From: Pseudomonadales bacterium
Lineage (GTDB): Bacteria; Pseudomonadota; Gammaproteobacteria; Pseudomonadales; Azotimanducaceae
Reading direction: 5' to 3'
Assembly (NCBI GenBank): GCA_022825925.1
Contig: JAJDVW010000022.1
Span: 248,001 to 312,000, forward strand
Length of the DNA: 64,000 bases
Part shown: one piece after another, positions 7,842 to 15,097 of the stretch
Layout of the letters: each line of letters begins with the position of its first letter
How positions within the stretch are numbered: position 1 is the first letter of the stretch
Program-made: the position numbers and the translations under genes
The notes under the pieces: generated by a model
What the model was told of the DNA's origin: nothing
What the model saw: only the letters and a program-made list of their open reading frames with translations
The model's database searches: none

Positions 7842-9800
7842 CTACGCCGCGGGCGCGTCGGTGTGGCAGGCCTTCGTCGGCGGCACGTCCAGGGACGGGT
7901 TGCGGTCGAAGAAGCCCGTCGGCATCAGCGTGAATCCGGCGTACTCGACGGGCATCACCGGCCAGTCTTCCGGCCGCGGCACGTGGGTGACCCCCAGCGT
8001 GTGCCAGACGACCACGTCGGTGTCCTCGATCGAGCGGTTCGCCGCGGCGTAGGCCGCGAGCCCGCTGGCGCCGGAGTGCAGGTTCGTGAACACGCCGCCG
8101 GCGGCGTCGAGTTCGTCCGGCGCGTAGGGCGTCACCCAGAGGTTGTGCCGGGCGAAGCCGCCGCGCCGGGCATGCAGGGAGTCCTCCGGGGCGAACATCG
8201 TCGACGAGCCCTGCGGCAGGAGCTTGTACCCCACGGACTTGCCGAGGTGGTTCTTGACGTGGTCGTTCGCGACGCGCCAGTGGCGGGCGCGCGCCGGGTT
8301 GACCTCGCGCTGGGCTTCGGCTTCCGTGCCCAGCTTCGAGGCCACCGAGCGGAACGCGCTGCCGTAGGGATTGTCGGCGCCGGGCGGCAGCGGCTCGACT
8401 TCCAGCTCGTATACCGAGTTGTTGGGGCCGTCGAGGTTGAAGTCCAGCCGGAAGCAGAAGATGTGCTGGTGGATCGGGGAAGCGATGGACTCGGCGATGA
8501 TCGGCGCCACGTCCGAGTCGGCGTTGTTCTCCACCACGGAGACGCCCACCATGCCCGTCAGCTTGATCTCCACCTGGATCGTGCCGTCGAGGTAGAAGTA
8601 CCAGTAGAACCCGTACTCGTAGTTGCCGAGCGTGACGATCGAGCTGATCACCAGCCGGCGCGAGCGCCGCACCTCGGGCTTCGGGTGCTGCGTGAACACG
8701 TTGGTGTGCTTCCAGAGGAGGCCGAAGTCCTCCTCGTGCAGGCAGATCGCGTTCGGCACGTGGCGCGGCTCGCCGTTGCCCTGCAGCACGAAGTTGTCGA
8801 AATAGTGGATCTCGCCCAGGCAGTCACAGCCGTTCACGAGCGAGTTGGCGGAGTGGCCGAGGGCCGCCTCGCCGCCGTCGAAGGCGTGCTTCCAGCCGTG
8901 CATGGGGGACGTGTCGCCGTAGGGGACGACCATGTCGGAGAGGGCCGCCCGGTACAGGATCGGGCGGTCGCGGCCGTCGTCGTCGTAGCGGATGTCGTGC
9001 AGGACGAGCCCTTCGGTGGGCTGCATCGAGACGCGCAACTGCCATTTCTGCCAGCGGACCACGTTCCCCTCCACCTCGAAGCTCGGTCCTTCCGGCTGGG
9101 TGATCTCGATGGGGCGCAGGTCCTCGCGCAGGCGCTCCACCCGGTCCGCGGCGTACTCGGCCGGGTCCGTCGGTACCGGGAGGACGCCGTGGTCCTCGAC
9201 CACCACCTGGCCGCCGTCGCAGTCGACATGGGCGGAAAGTCCCTCGAGGGGACGCGCGTAGTAGTTGTCGGCGCGGTCGGCGTGCAGGAACGCGAGGGCG
9301 CGCATCTGCCGCGCGTTCGCGGGCAGGTCGGGATGCCGGACGCCGGCCACCCACGGTTCGACGTGCACGAGGGACAGATCCTCGATGCCGCGCTTCTTCA
9401 CCGCGGCGATCCACTCCTCGTTGCGCCAGAGCGTCTTCAGAATGGCGAAGTAGTCGTCGGCGGCCACGTTCGCCTGACCGTCTTCGACCCAGGTGAACGC
9501 CGCGACGCGTCCGTCCGTCAGGGAGACGCGGGCGTCGAAGCTCTGCCCGCGGTCGCGGTCGTGTCCGACGAGCCGGACGAGGCGGTCCCAGGACGCGCCC
9601 GGCTCGAAGCCGACGACCACGTCCTTGGGCGGCTCGGCCGCGTAGCCGGCGGTGAAGAAGGACCTCTCGCCCAGGCTGCCGCTATCGCGCAGGATTGCCA
9701 CCGCCTGCACGAGTTCGTCTCCCGTGCAGGGATCCAGGGGGTGGGTGGGTGCGCCGCCGGCCTCGACCGCAACGGCCATGTCTTCCGCCTGCTGTTCCAT
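7842..9800 (-). CDS. Copper-containing primary amine oxidase
   Basis: 652 residues, the usual length. All catalytic features are present: the topaquinone precursor Tyr394 in TLGNYEY, the catalytic base Asp308 in HAFDGGEAALG, and the copper ligands His444 and His446 in IHQHIFCF plus His606 in GVTHVPRPEDWPVMP. It oxidises primary amines to aldehydes with release of ammonia and hydrogen peroxide; topaquinone forms by self-processing. No signal peptide is seen after the ATG at 9800 (MEQQAEDMAV), so it is probably cytoplasmic, unlike the periplasmic enterobacterial TynA. Transcribed divergently from ribB. Confidence 0.93.
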   Translation of the reverse strand: MEQQAEDMAVAVEAGGAPTHPLDPCTGDELVQAVAILRDSGSLGERSFFTAGYAAEPPKDVVVGFEPGASWDRLVRLVGHDRDRGQSFDARVSLTDGRVAAFTWVEDGQANVAADDYFAILKTLWRNEEWIAAVKKRGIEDLSLVHVEPWVAGVRHPDLPANARQMRALAFLHADRADNYYARPLEGLSAHVDCDGGQVVVEDHGVLPVPTDPAEYAADRVERLREDLRPIEITQPEGPSFEVEGNVVRWQKWQLRVSMQPTEGLVLHDIRYDDDGRDRPILYRAALSDMVVPYGDTSPMHGWKHAFDGGEAALGHSANSLVNGCDCLGEIHYFDNFVLQGNGEPRHVPNAICLHEEDFGLLWKHTNVFTQHPKPEVRRSRRLVISSIVTLGNYEYGFYWYFYLDGTIQVEIKLTGMVGVSVVENNADSDVAPIIAESIASPIHQHIFCFRLDFNLDGPNNSVYELEVEPLPPGADNPYGSAFRSVASKLGTEAEAQREVNPARARHWRVANDHVKNHLGKSVGYKLLPQGSSTMFAPEDSLHARRGGFARHNLWVTPYAPDELDAAGGVFTNLHSGASGLAAYAAANRSIEDTDVVVWHTLGVTHVPRPEDWPVMPVEYAGFTLMPTGFFDRNPSLDVPPTKACHTDAPAA

Positions 9801-9885
9801 GAGTCGCCTCCTACGTCGAGCCGACGATACTCGCCCAGAGCGCCGCCGCCCGCAAGTCGCGGGCGGGCGCGGGCACGGCAGCGGA

Positions 9886-9891
9886 TATAAT
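9886..9891 (+). promoter_or_regulatory. -10 box TATAAT upstream of ribB
   Basis: Perfect TATAAT in a GC-rich intergenic stretch, 30 bp before the chosen ribB start; the -35 region is not consensus. No FMN riboswitch structure was recognised before ribB, although many proteobacterial ribB genes have one. Confidence 0.5.
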
Positions 9892-9921
9892 CCCGGCTTC
9901 CGCGCCGCAGCCGTGTCAGCC

Positions 9922-11082
9922 GTGACCACGAAGTTCGATATCGTTGAAGACGCCGTAGCGGCCATCGCCGCCGGGGAACTCGTGGTGGTGGTGGACGACG
10001 ACGACCGCGAGAACGAGGGCGACCTCGTGATGGCGGCGTCGCAGGCGACGGCGGAACGCGTGGCGTTCATGATCCGACACACGAGCGGCATCCTCTGCAC
10101 CCCGGTGACGGAGGAACAGGCCAAGCGCCTGCACCTCGACCCGATGGTCGCGCGCAACGACGCGCCCCTGTCCACGGCGTTCACGGTCAGCGTCGATTAC
10201 CGGCACGGACTCTCCACGGGCATCTCGGCGGAGGAGCGGGCGAACACCGTGCTTGCCCTGGCCAACAGCAACGTCGGTGCGGGGGACTTCGTGCGGCCTG
10301 GTCACATCTTCCCCCTGGTGGGACGGCGCGGAGGGGTCCTGGTCCGCTCGGGCCACACGGAAGCGTCCATCGACCTGGCGACCGCGGCGGGTTGCCCGCC
10401 GGTCGGCCTGCTGGCGGAGATCGTCAACGACGACGGCACCGTCAAGCGCCTGGACAGCCTGGTCGAGTTCGCGCGGGAGCACGGACTCAGGATCATCTCC
10501 ATCGCGGACCTGATCGCGCACCGTCAGCGGCGGGAGCGCCTCGTGGAGCGCACGCGGGAGTTCCACGTGACGACGAGCTTCGGGCGCGCCCGAGCGTACG
10601 CGTACCGCACCAAGTTCGAGGACGCGGAGCACCTGGCGCTCGTGTTCGGGCGCATCGACTCCGGGCCCGTGCCCGTGCGCATCCACCGGGAGCGGCTCGT
10701 GGAGGACATCTTCGGCCCGCAGACGCAGCACGACTCGAGCCTGCTCGACCTGTCGCTGGCGCACCTCGCGCGTGTCGGCGGCGGCGTGCTGATCTACCTG
10801 CGCAGCGGCTTCGTCGGCGTTCCCCTCGACAGCCTGGACGACTCGCGGCCGCAGTCGCGCGAACACGCGCGCAAGGCGGAGTGGCTCGAGGTCGGCGTCG
10901 GTGCGCAGATCCTCAAGGACCTGGGCCTGTCGGCGATCCGGATCCTCGCCGCCCGGGACATCGACTACGTCGGGCTCGACGGTTTCGGGCTGACCGTGGA
11001 GGGGACGGAACTCTTCACCGGGGGAGTCACCGGCGGAGTCACCGGGGGAGTCACCGAAGGAGACGCGGCCGACGGAGCATGA
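9922..11082 (+). CDS. ribB: 3,4-dihydroxy-2-butanone-4-phosphate synthase with GTP cyclohydrolase II-like domain
   Basis: 386 residues. The N-terminal ~205 residues are a full DHBP synthase: DDDRENEGDLVMAA (Mg-binding acidic loop), TSGILCTP, RPGHIFPLVGR and RSGHTEASIDL. It converts ribulose 5-phosphate to the four-carbon riboflavin precursor. The C-terminal half follows the GTP cyclohydrolase II fold (VFGRIDSGPVPVRIHRERL, LKDLGLSAIRIL), but the zinc-binding cysteines are missing: the usual ECLTGD...CDC segment reads ERLVEDIFGPQTQHDSSL. That half is therefore probably inactive, as in many proteobacterial RibB proteins. GTG at 9913 is an alternative start. The C-terminus is a 12-bp-repeat tail. 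Overlaps pdxA by ATGA. Confidence 0.92.
   Translation: MTTKFDIVEDAVAAIAAGELVVVVDDDDRENEGDLVMAASQATAERVAFMIRHTSGILCTPVTEEQAKRLHLDPMVARNDAPLSTAFTVSVDYRHGLSTGISAEERANTVLALANSNVGAGDFVRPGHIFPLVGRRGGVLVRSGHTEASIDLATAAGCPPVGLLAEIVNDDGTVKRLDSLVEFAREHGLRIISIADLIAHRQRRERLVERTREFHVTTSFGRARAYAYRTKFEDAEHLALVFGRIDSGPVPVRIHRERLVEDIFGPQTQHDSSLLDLSLAHLARVGGGVLIYLRSGFVGVPLDSLDDSRPQSREHARKAEWLEVGVGAQILKDLGLSAIRILAARDIDYVGLDGFGLTVEGTELFTGGVTGGVTGGVTEGDAADGA
11019..11066 (+). repeat. 12-bp tandem repeat, four units, at the 3' end of ribB
   Basis: Units of the form ACCGGNGGAGTC repeat three times, then a diverged fourth (ACCGAAGGAGAC). They encode Thr-Gly-Gly-Val x3 and Thr-Glu-Gly-Asp. Each unit carries a GGAG core, so the repeat also lays several SD-like sequences just upstream of pdxA. 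Confidence 0.85.
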
Positions 11083-12080
11083 ACGCTCCGCCCGTCATCG
11101 GCGTCACCCTGGGAGACCCGGCCGGCATCGGTCCCGAGGTGCTGGTCAAGACGCTCGACTCGATCGACCGCGGCGCGATGCGGCTGGCGCTGTACGGAGC
11201 GGGCTGGGGCCTCGAGCGGGGCGCGGAAGCGGCGCGCGCGGCCGTGTCCTTCAGGCGCTGGCCGGAGGTGGCCGCCATCGACTGGTCCGTGCCCGAGTGG
11301 CCGCTGATCGACGTCGGGATTGTCGCGCCCGCCGACTTCCGGATGGGGGAGGTGTCGGCCGCCTGCGGGGACATCGCGGTGCGGGCCGTGGAGGCTGCCG
11401 CGCGGGACGCCCTCGCCGGCCGCACGGCCGCGATGATGACCTGCCCCATCAACAAGGAAGCCATCCACGCCGCGGGCTACGTCGACGACATCGGCCACCA
11501 GGAGATACTCGCGCGCCTCGCCGGCGTCGACTGGACCGCCACGATGCTGATGACCCCGGGGCTGAAGGTGGTCCATCTCTCCACGCACAAGTCGCTGATC
11601 GAGGCGGCGCACTACGTCACCCGGGCGAACGTGCTCTCGAAGCTGCGCCTGACGCACGAGACGCTGACCCGGTGGGGGCTCGCGGCGCCCCGGGTCGCCG
11701 TGGCCGCGCTCAACCCCCACGGCGGCGAAGGAGGGCTGCTCGGGCGCGAGGAGATCGACGAACTCGAACCCGCCGTCGCGGATGCGCGTGACGCGGGGGT
11801 GAACGTCACCGGCCCGATCCCCGCGGACTCGATCTTCAACCGCGCCATCGCGGGCGAGTTCGACGTGGTGCTCGCGCTGTTTCACGACCAGGGTCACATC
11901 GCCATCAAGGTGCATGACTTCCACCACAGCGTCACGGCGACACTGGGGATTCCGTTCGTGCGCACCTCGGTCGATCACGGCACGGCGTTCGACATCGCGG
12001 GACGGGGAATCGCGGATCCCACCGGCGTCCGGGCCGCGCTGGATGCGGCGGCGACGCTGGCGGCGGGCGAGTTGTCCTGA
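11079..12080 (+). CDS. PdxA-family 4-phospho-(hydroxy)threonine dehydrogenase
   Basis: 333 residues. Family motifs: GVTLGDPAGIGPEV at the N-terminus, TCPINKEAIHAAG, HQEILARLAG (a metal-site His), LNPHGGEGGLLGREE, LFHDQGHIAIK and RTSVDHGTAFDIAGRG. The NAD-dependent oxidation with decarboxylation of 4-hydroxythreonine 4-phosphate serves pyridoxal phosphate synthesis; the HDQGHI form of the third metal site is closer to the PdxA2 branch that acts on 4-phospho-threonate, so I withhold the pdxA symbol. Start ATG overlaps the ribB stop. Two hairpins follow the stop. Confidence 0.88.
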   Translation: MNAPPVIGVTLGDPAGIGPEVLVKTLDSIDRGAMRLALYGAGWGLERGAEAARAAVSFRRWPEVAAIDWSVPEWPLIDVGIVAPADFRMGEVSAACGDIAVRAVEAAARDALAGRTAAMMTCPINKEAIHAAGYVDDIGHQEILARLAGVDWTATMLMTPGLKVVHLSTHKSLIEAAHYVTRANVLSKLRLTHETLTRWGLAAPRVAVAALNPHGGEGGLLGREEIDELEPAVADARDAGVNVTGPIPADSIFNRAIAGEFDVVLALFHDQGHIAIKVHDFHHSVTATLGIPFVRTSVDHGTAFDIAGRGIADPTGVRAALDAAATLAAGELS

Positions 12081-12091
12081 CTCCGATTCGG

Positions 12092-12110
12092 CGCGACCCT
12101 GCGGGTCGCG
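12092..12110. terminator. Hairpin after pdxA-like gene
   Basis: CGCGACCC, loop TGC, GGGTCGCG: a perfect 8-bp stem 11 bp after the stop, between two convergent genes. No T-run, so factor-independent termination is uncertain. Confidence 0.55.
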
Positions 12111-12112
12111 TT

Positions 12113-12135
12113 GCAGTTTCGCTACGCGAAACTGC
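12113..12135. terminator. Second hairpin in the convergent intergenic region
   Basis: GCAGTTTCG, five-base loop, CGAAACTGC: a perfect 9-bp stem immediately after the first hairpin, 28 bp before the convergent PhyH-type stop at 12163. Together they could serve both directions. Confidence 0.5.
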
Positions 12136-12162
12136 CCTCAGTGGCGGGCCGGCCATGGGGTG

Positions 12163-13077
12163 CTACTGGCTCCGCTTGACCGTCGGCGTCTTGAAGGTCC
12201 CGCCGGGCTCCGCCTGCAGCCACGGATCGTCTTCGCGCGCCAGCATGCGCAGGTAGTCCGGGTCCGTACTGCGCGCGAACGTCTCGGGCGCCAGCTTGCC
12301 CCGGTAGTCGTGCTGGGGGATGTAGAACGGGCGGCAGTGCAGGCCGTGGACGCTGAGTCGCAGCCCCGGCGTCCGCTTGCGGAACGACCCGTGCCAGGTG
12401 GCGCCGTGGAACATGACGAGGGAGCCCGCGGGCGCTTCGACCGCGACCGCCTTCGCCGCGGCTTCGGGGAACCGCGGAGGGCTGCCCCGCCGATGGCTTT
12501 CCGGCACGTAGCAGAACGCGCCGTCGTCGCGGCTGTAGTCGGTCAGCAGCCAGTTCATGTTGGCGACGTAGGGCCTGCCCACCGGCCAGGGCCTGGGCGC
12601 GGCCGGGTCCGTGTCCGCGTGCAGCGGGGTCGTGAAAGGGCCCGCGTGGCGGTCGGGCGTTCGCCACTTGATCCAGCCGTTGGACGTCGACATGCGGTGC
12701 ACGTCGCCCAGCAGGTGCCGGAACATCGTCTTCTTGACGGGGTTCACGGCGATCTCCTCGAAGACGCGTCCCGCGTTCGAACCGTTCTCCTGGCCCGCGT
12801 AGATCAGGTGCGTGACGAAGAACTGGCCGATCGCGGCCGCCGGGCCGTCGAGTTCGTCGACGCAGCCTGCGGCGAGGTCGAAGCGGCCGCCCGTCCGCCC
12901 GGAAGCCACGGCGAGCAGCGCACGGCGTCCCCGTTCGGGGAAGTCGGGTCCGAACCCCGTGCGTTCCGGAGGCACGACGCAGAGCCCCTGATCGTCGAGC
13001 TCGCGCACGTACTCCCCGAGCGACAGGCGCTCGATCTCGGCCTCGAGGGGCGGAAGTTCCGGGGAGAGTCGTCTCAT
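12163..13077 (-). CDS. Phytanoyl-CoA dioxygenase (PhyH)-family Fe(II)/2-oxoglutarate oxygenase
   Basis: 304 residues. The iron-binding facial triad is visible: His and Asp in TTPLHADTDP and the distal His in MFHGATWHGSFRKRTPG, with the 2-oxoglutarate-binding Arg a few residues later. GAFCYVPESHRRG is the usual core strand before the distal His. Members hydroxylate lipids, natural products or small acids; the substrate cannot be read from sequence. Convergent with the pdxA-like gene, and its start lies just beyond the 91-bp repeat at 13104. Confidence 0.87.
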   Translation of the reverse strand: MRRLSPELPPLEAEIERLSLGEYVRELDDQGLCVVPPERTGFGPDFPERGRRALLAVASGRTGGRFDLAAGCVDELDGPAAAIGQFFVTHLIYAGQENGSNAGRVFEEIAVNPVKKTMFRHLLGDVHRMSTSNGWIKWRTPDRHAGPFTTPLHADTDPAAPRPWPVGRPYVANMNWLLTDYSRDDGAFCYVPESHRRGSPPRFPEAAAKAVAVEAPAGSLVMFHGATWHGSFRKRTPGLRLSVHGLHCRPFYIPQHDYRGKLAPETFARSTDPDYLRMLAREDDPWLQAEPGGTFKTPTVKRSQ

Positions 13078-13103
13078 TTCGACGGCCAGTGGTTTCCTCC
13101 CTT

Positions 13104-13194
13104 GGAGCCCTCAGCCGGGGAAGCTCCCTCGGCCGCTGACGCGTAAGGAAGTGTTGGCGTTCCCCCCTTCGGCGGATGCGTACTTCCATGCAAG
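13104..13194 (+). repeat. 91-bp palindromic interspersed repeat, copy A
   Basis: This segment matches the reverse complement of 29008-29098 over exactly 91 bases with no gaps; I count 74 identities. It contains a hairpin (CAGCCGGGGAAGCTCCC... pairing around an AGCT centre) and ends with CTTCCATGCAAG. It lies in the intergenic region between the divergent PhyH-type and alcohol dehydrogenase genes. REP-like nature is inferred from size and palindromes. Confidence 0.85.
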
Positions 13195-13307
13195 CCTAAC
13201 GCCGCCGACGGCCAAGTCCAGCGCGCGCCGAGGCGTCTGCGGCGGTGGAAATCGGCAAGGGCGGGGGGCACACTCGCCCGAGCAAGCAGAGGACGGGAGG
13301 AGAGCGC

Positions 13308-14390
13308 ATGAAAGCGGCCGTGTTTCGGGAGGTGAACGTGCCGATGGAGATCGAGGAGATCGCCATCGACAAGCCCGGGCCGAGGGAAGTCCTGGTGCGG
13401 ACGGCGGCGGCGGGCGTCTGCCACTCGGACCTGCACTTTTTCAACGGGACGTACCCGGGCGCGCTGCCGATCGTGCTCGGTCACGAGTCGGCCGGCGTCG
13501 TCGAGCAGGTGGGCTCGGACGTCAGCTACGTCAAGCCGGGCGACCACGTCATCACCTGCCTGTCCGTCTTCTGCGGACACTGCGAGTACTGCCTGACCGG
13601 GCACATGTCGCTCTGCCAGGAGCCCGAAGTGCGGCGCGGTCCGGAGGACGCGCCGCGGTTGTCGAAGGAAGGCGCCGGCCTCGCCCAGTTCGCGAACTTG
13701 AGCTCGTTCGCGGAGCAGATGCTGGTGCACGAGCACTCCGTCGTGAAGGTCCGCGAAGACATGCCGCTGGACCGCGCGGCGCTGATCGGGTGCGGCGTCA
13801 CGACGGGCGTCGGGGCGGCCATCCACACGGCGGCGGTGGAGCCCGGCTCGACGGTGGCGGTGATCGGCTGCGGCGGCGTGGGGCTTTCGGCCATCAACGG
13901 CGCGGTGATCGCCGGCGCCGCGCGGGTGATCGCCGTGGACATGGTGGCCTCGAAGCTCGACCTCGCGCGCAAGTTCGGCGCCACGGACACCGTGGACGCC
14001 GGCGCCGGCGACGTCGTGCAGCAGGTGCGGGACCTGACGGACGGCGGCGTGCACTACTCGTTCGAGGCCATCGGCCTCAAGGCGACGGCCGAGCAGGCGT
14101 TCCGCATGCTGCGCCGGGGCGGCATGGCGACGGTGATCGGCATGATCCCGCCGGGCGAAATGGTCGAGCTGCACGGTCCCGACTTCCTGCAGGAGAAGAA
14201 GATCCAGGGATCGATGATGGGCTCGAACCGGTTCCGGGTGGACATGCCGCGTTTCGTGGACTTCTACCTGCAGGGCAAGCTGCACCTCGACGAGATGGTG
14301 TCGAGCCGCATCGGCCTCGCCGACGTCACCGACGCGCTCCTCGCGCTCGAGACCGGGGAGGTGGCGCGCAGCGTCATCTTGTTCGACTAG
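13308..14390 (+). CDS. Zinc-dependent alcohol dehydrogenase (MDR family)
   Basis: 360 residues, ATG preceded by GGGAGGAG. Catalytic zinc ligands are in GVCHSDLHF (Cys) and GHESAG (His-Glu); the four structural-zinc cysteines are in CLSVFCGHCEYC and MSLC. The Rossmann motif GCGGVGLSA binds NAD(P). The length and the motif spacing fit class III-like or mycobacterial AdhD-type dehydrogenases. Substrate is not evident. A stable hairpin follows the stop, so it is probably a single-gene unit. Confidence 0.9.
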   Translation: MKAAVFREVNVPMEIEEIAIDKPGPREVLVRTAAAGVCHSDLHFFNGTYPGALPIVLGHESAGVVEQVGSDVSYVKPGDHVITCLSVFCGHCEYCLTGHMSLCQEPEVRRGPEDAPRLSKEGAGLAQFANLSSFAEQMLVHEHSVVKVREDMPLDRAALIGCGVTTGVGAAIHTAAVEPGSTVAVIGCGGVGLSAINGAVIAGAARVIAVDMVASKLDLARKFGATDTVDAGAGDVVQQVRDLTDGGVHYSFEAIGLKATAEQAFRMLRRGGMATVIGMIPPGEMVELHGPDFLQEKKIQGSMMGSNRFRVDMPRFVDFYLQGKLHLDEMVSSRIGLADVTDALLALETGEVARSVILFD

Positions 14391-14391
14391 C

Positions 14392-14410
14392 GGCGGCCCT
14401 CATGGCCGCC
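14392..14410 (+). terminator. Hairpin after the alcohol dehydrogenase
   Basis: GGCGGCC, loop CTCAT, GGCCGCC: perfect 7-bp GC stem starting one base after the stop codon region; no T-run. Confidence 0.5.
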
Positions 14411-14414
14411 CGTC

Positions 14415-14808
14415 CCCAGGCCTGATCGACGGCGAGCCGCTGCCCCGGGTGCCGAAGCACAAGTACACGGCCTGGGCGGACTACGTGCAGAGCCTGGGCA
14501 ATCGCGGGACGGTGACGTACCTCACCAGCGTGGCGTGGACGGACGAGTTCCCCGCCGGGGGACGTCCGACCAGCGCCAGCCCGCTCAGCGTTGCGCCCGC
14601 GTTCCTCCGCCGGGATGCCCGGGTGAGCTGGACGAACCTCGACGAGCAGTGGACCGTGGCGGGCTTCGTGAACAACATCCTCGACGAGATCGGGGTGCGC
14701 AAACCAGTTCACCTACGCCGAGTCCCGGGGCATCGCCGCGTGATCGAACCCACCAACCCGCGCTGGTGGGGCCTCGAAGTGCACTACAAGTTCGGCGCGT
14801 ACCGGTAG
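14415..14808 (+). pseudogene. C-terminal remnant of a TonB-dependent receptor
   Basis: About 130 codons with no start region, plug or barrel front. VPKHKYTAWADYVQSLGN, the FVNNILDE strand and the ending WWGLEVHYKFGAYR parallel the last ~120 residues of the full receptor at 15098-18229 (IPKHKATLWAAY, FVDNVLDK, YWGVEFEYSMGAYR). Around 14700-14740 the frame shifts: one frame reads NQFTYAESRGIAA then stops, while the homologous reading resumes in the other frame, so at least two compensating indels are present. It is the eroded tail of a paralogous receptor; its own hairpin at 14831 survives. Confidence 0.8.
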
Positions 14809-14830
14809 ACCTGCTAGCGGACCTCCAGAG

Positions 14831-14850
14831 AAGGCGCCTGCGGGCGCCTT
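14831..14850 (+). terminator. Rho-independent-like terminator
   Basis: AAGGCGCC, loop TGCG, GGCGCCTT: 8-bp perfect stem 22 bp after the receptor remnant, followed by a short T stretch. Blocks read-through into the receptor promoter region. Confidence 0.65.
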
Positions 14851-14990
14851 TGCCGCTTTTCGTCCCGTGGCGACGGGCACGAGCGCCTCCGGTCTGGTCG
14901 CCAAACGCGTGTAGCGCCGTATATTGCTGTGTGCAAGCCTCCAAATTTAAGCTCCGGGACGGGGCCAACGTCCTGAATCCCCGGAAAAAG

Positions 14991-15019
14991 TTGACATGGG
15001 GACGGCAAGCCCGTAAACA
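14991..15019 (+). promoter_or_regulatory. Sigma-70-like promoter for the TonB receptor
   Basis: TTGACA at 14991-14996, a 17-bp spacer and TAAACA at 15014-15019, about 80 bp before the receptor ATG. The surrounding ~150 bp (14900-15060) are AT-richer than the genes. Confidence 0.7.
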
Positions 15020-15097
15020 GGAGTTCGCCGTCTTCGGACGGCGCTGGAGAGACGAACAAGATTGCTGCCAGAAGCGGCAGCGGAGAGGGTAAGAACC

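Noticed and set aside
7863-9890. Long plus-strand open frame of 675 codons opposite the amine oxidase
   Set aside because: The minus-strand frame carries all amine oxidase motifs; the opposite frame is Val/Arg/Gly-rich and recognisable as the high-GC antisense shadow.
9801-9921. FMN riboswitch before ribB
   Set aside because: The 120-bp space lacks recognisable RFN-element conserved blocks; only a TATAAT box is visible.
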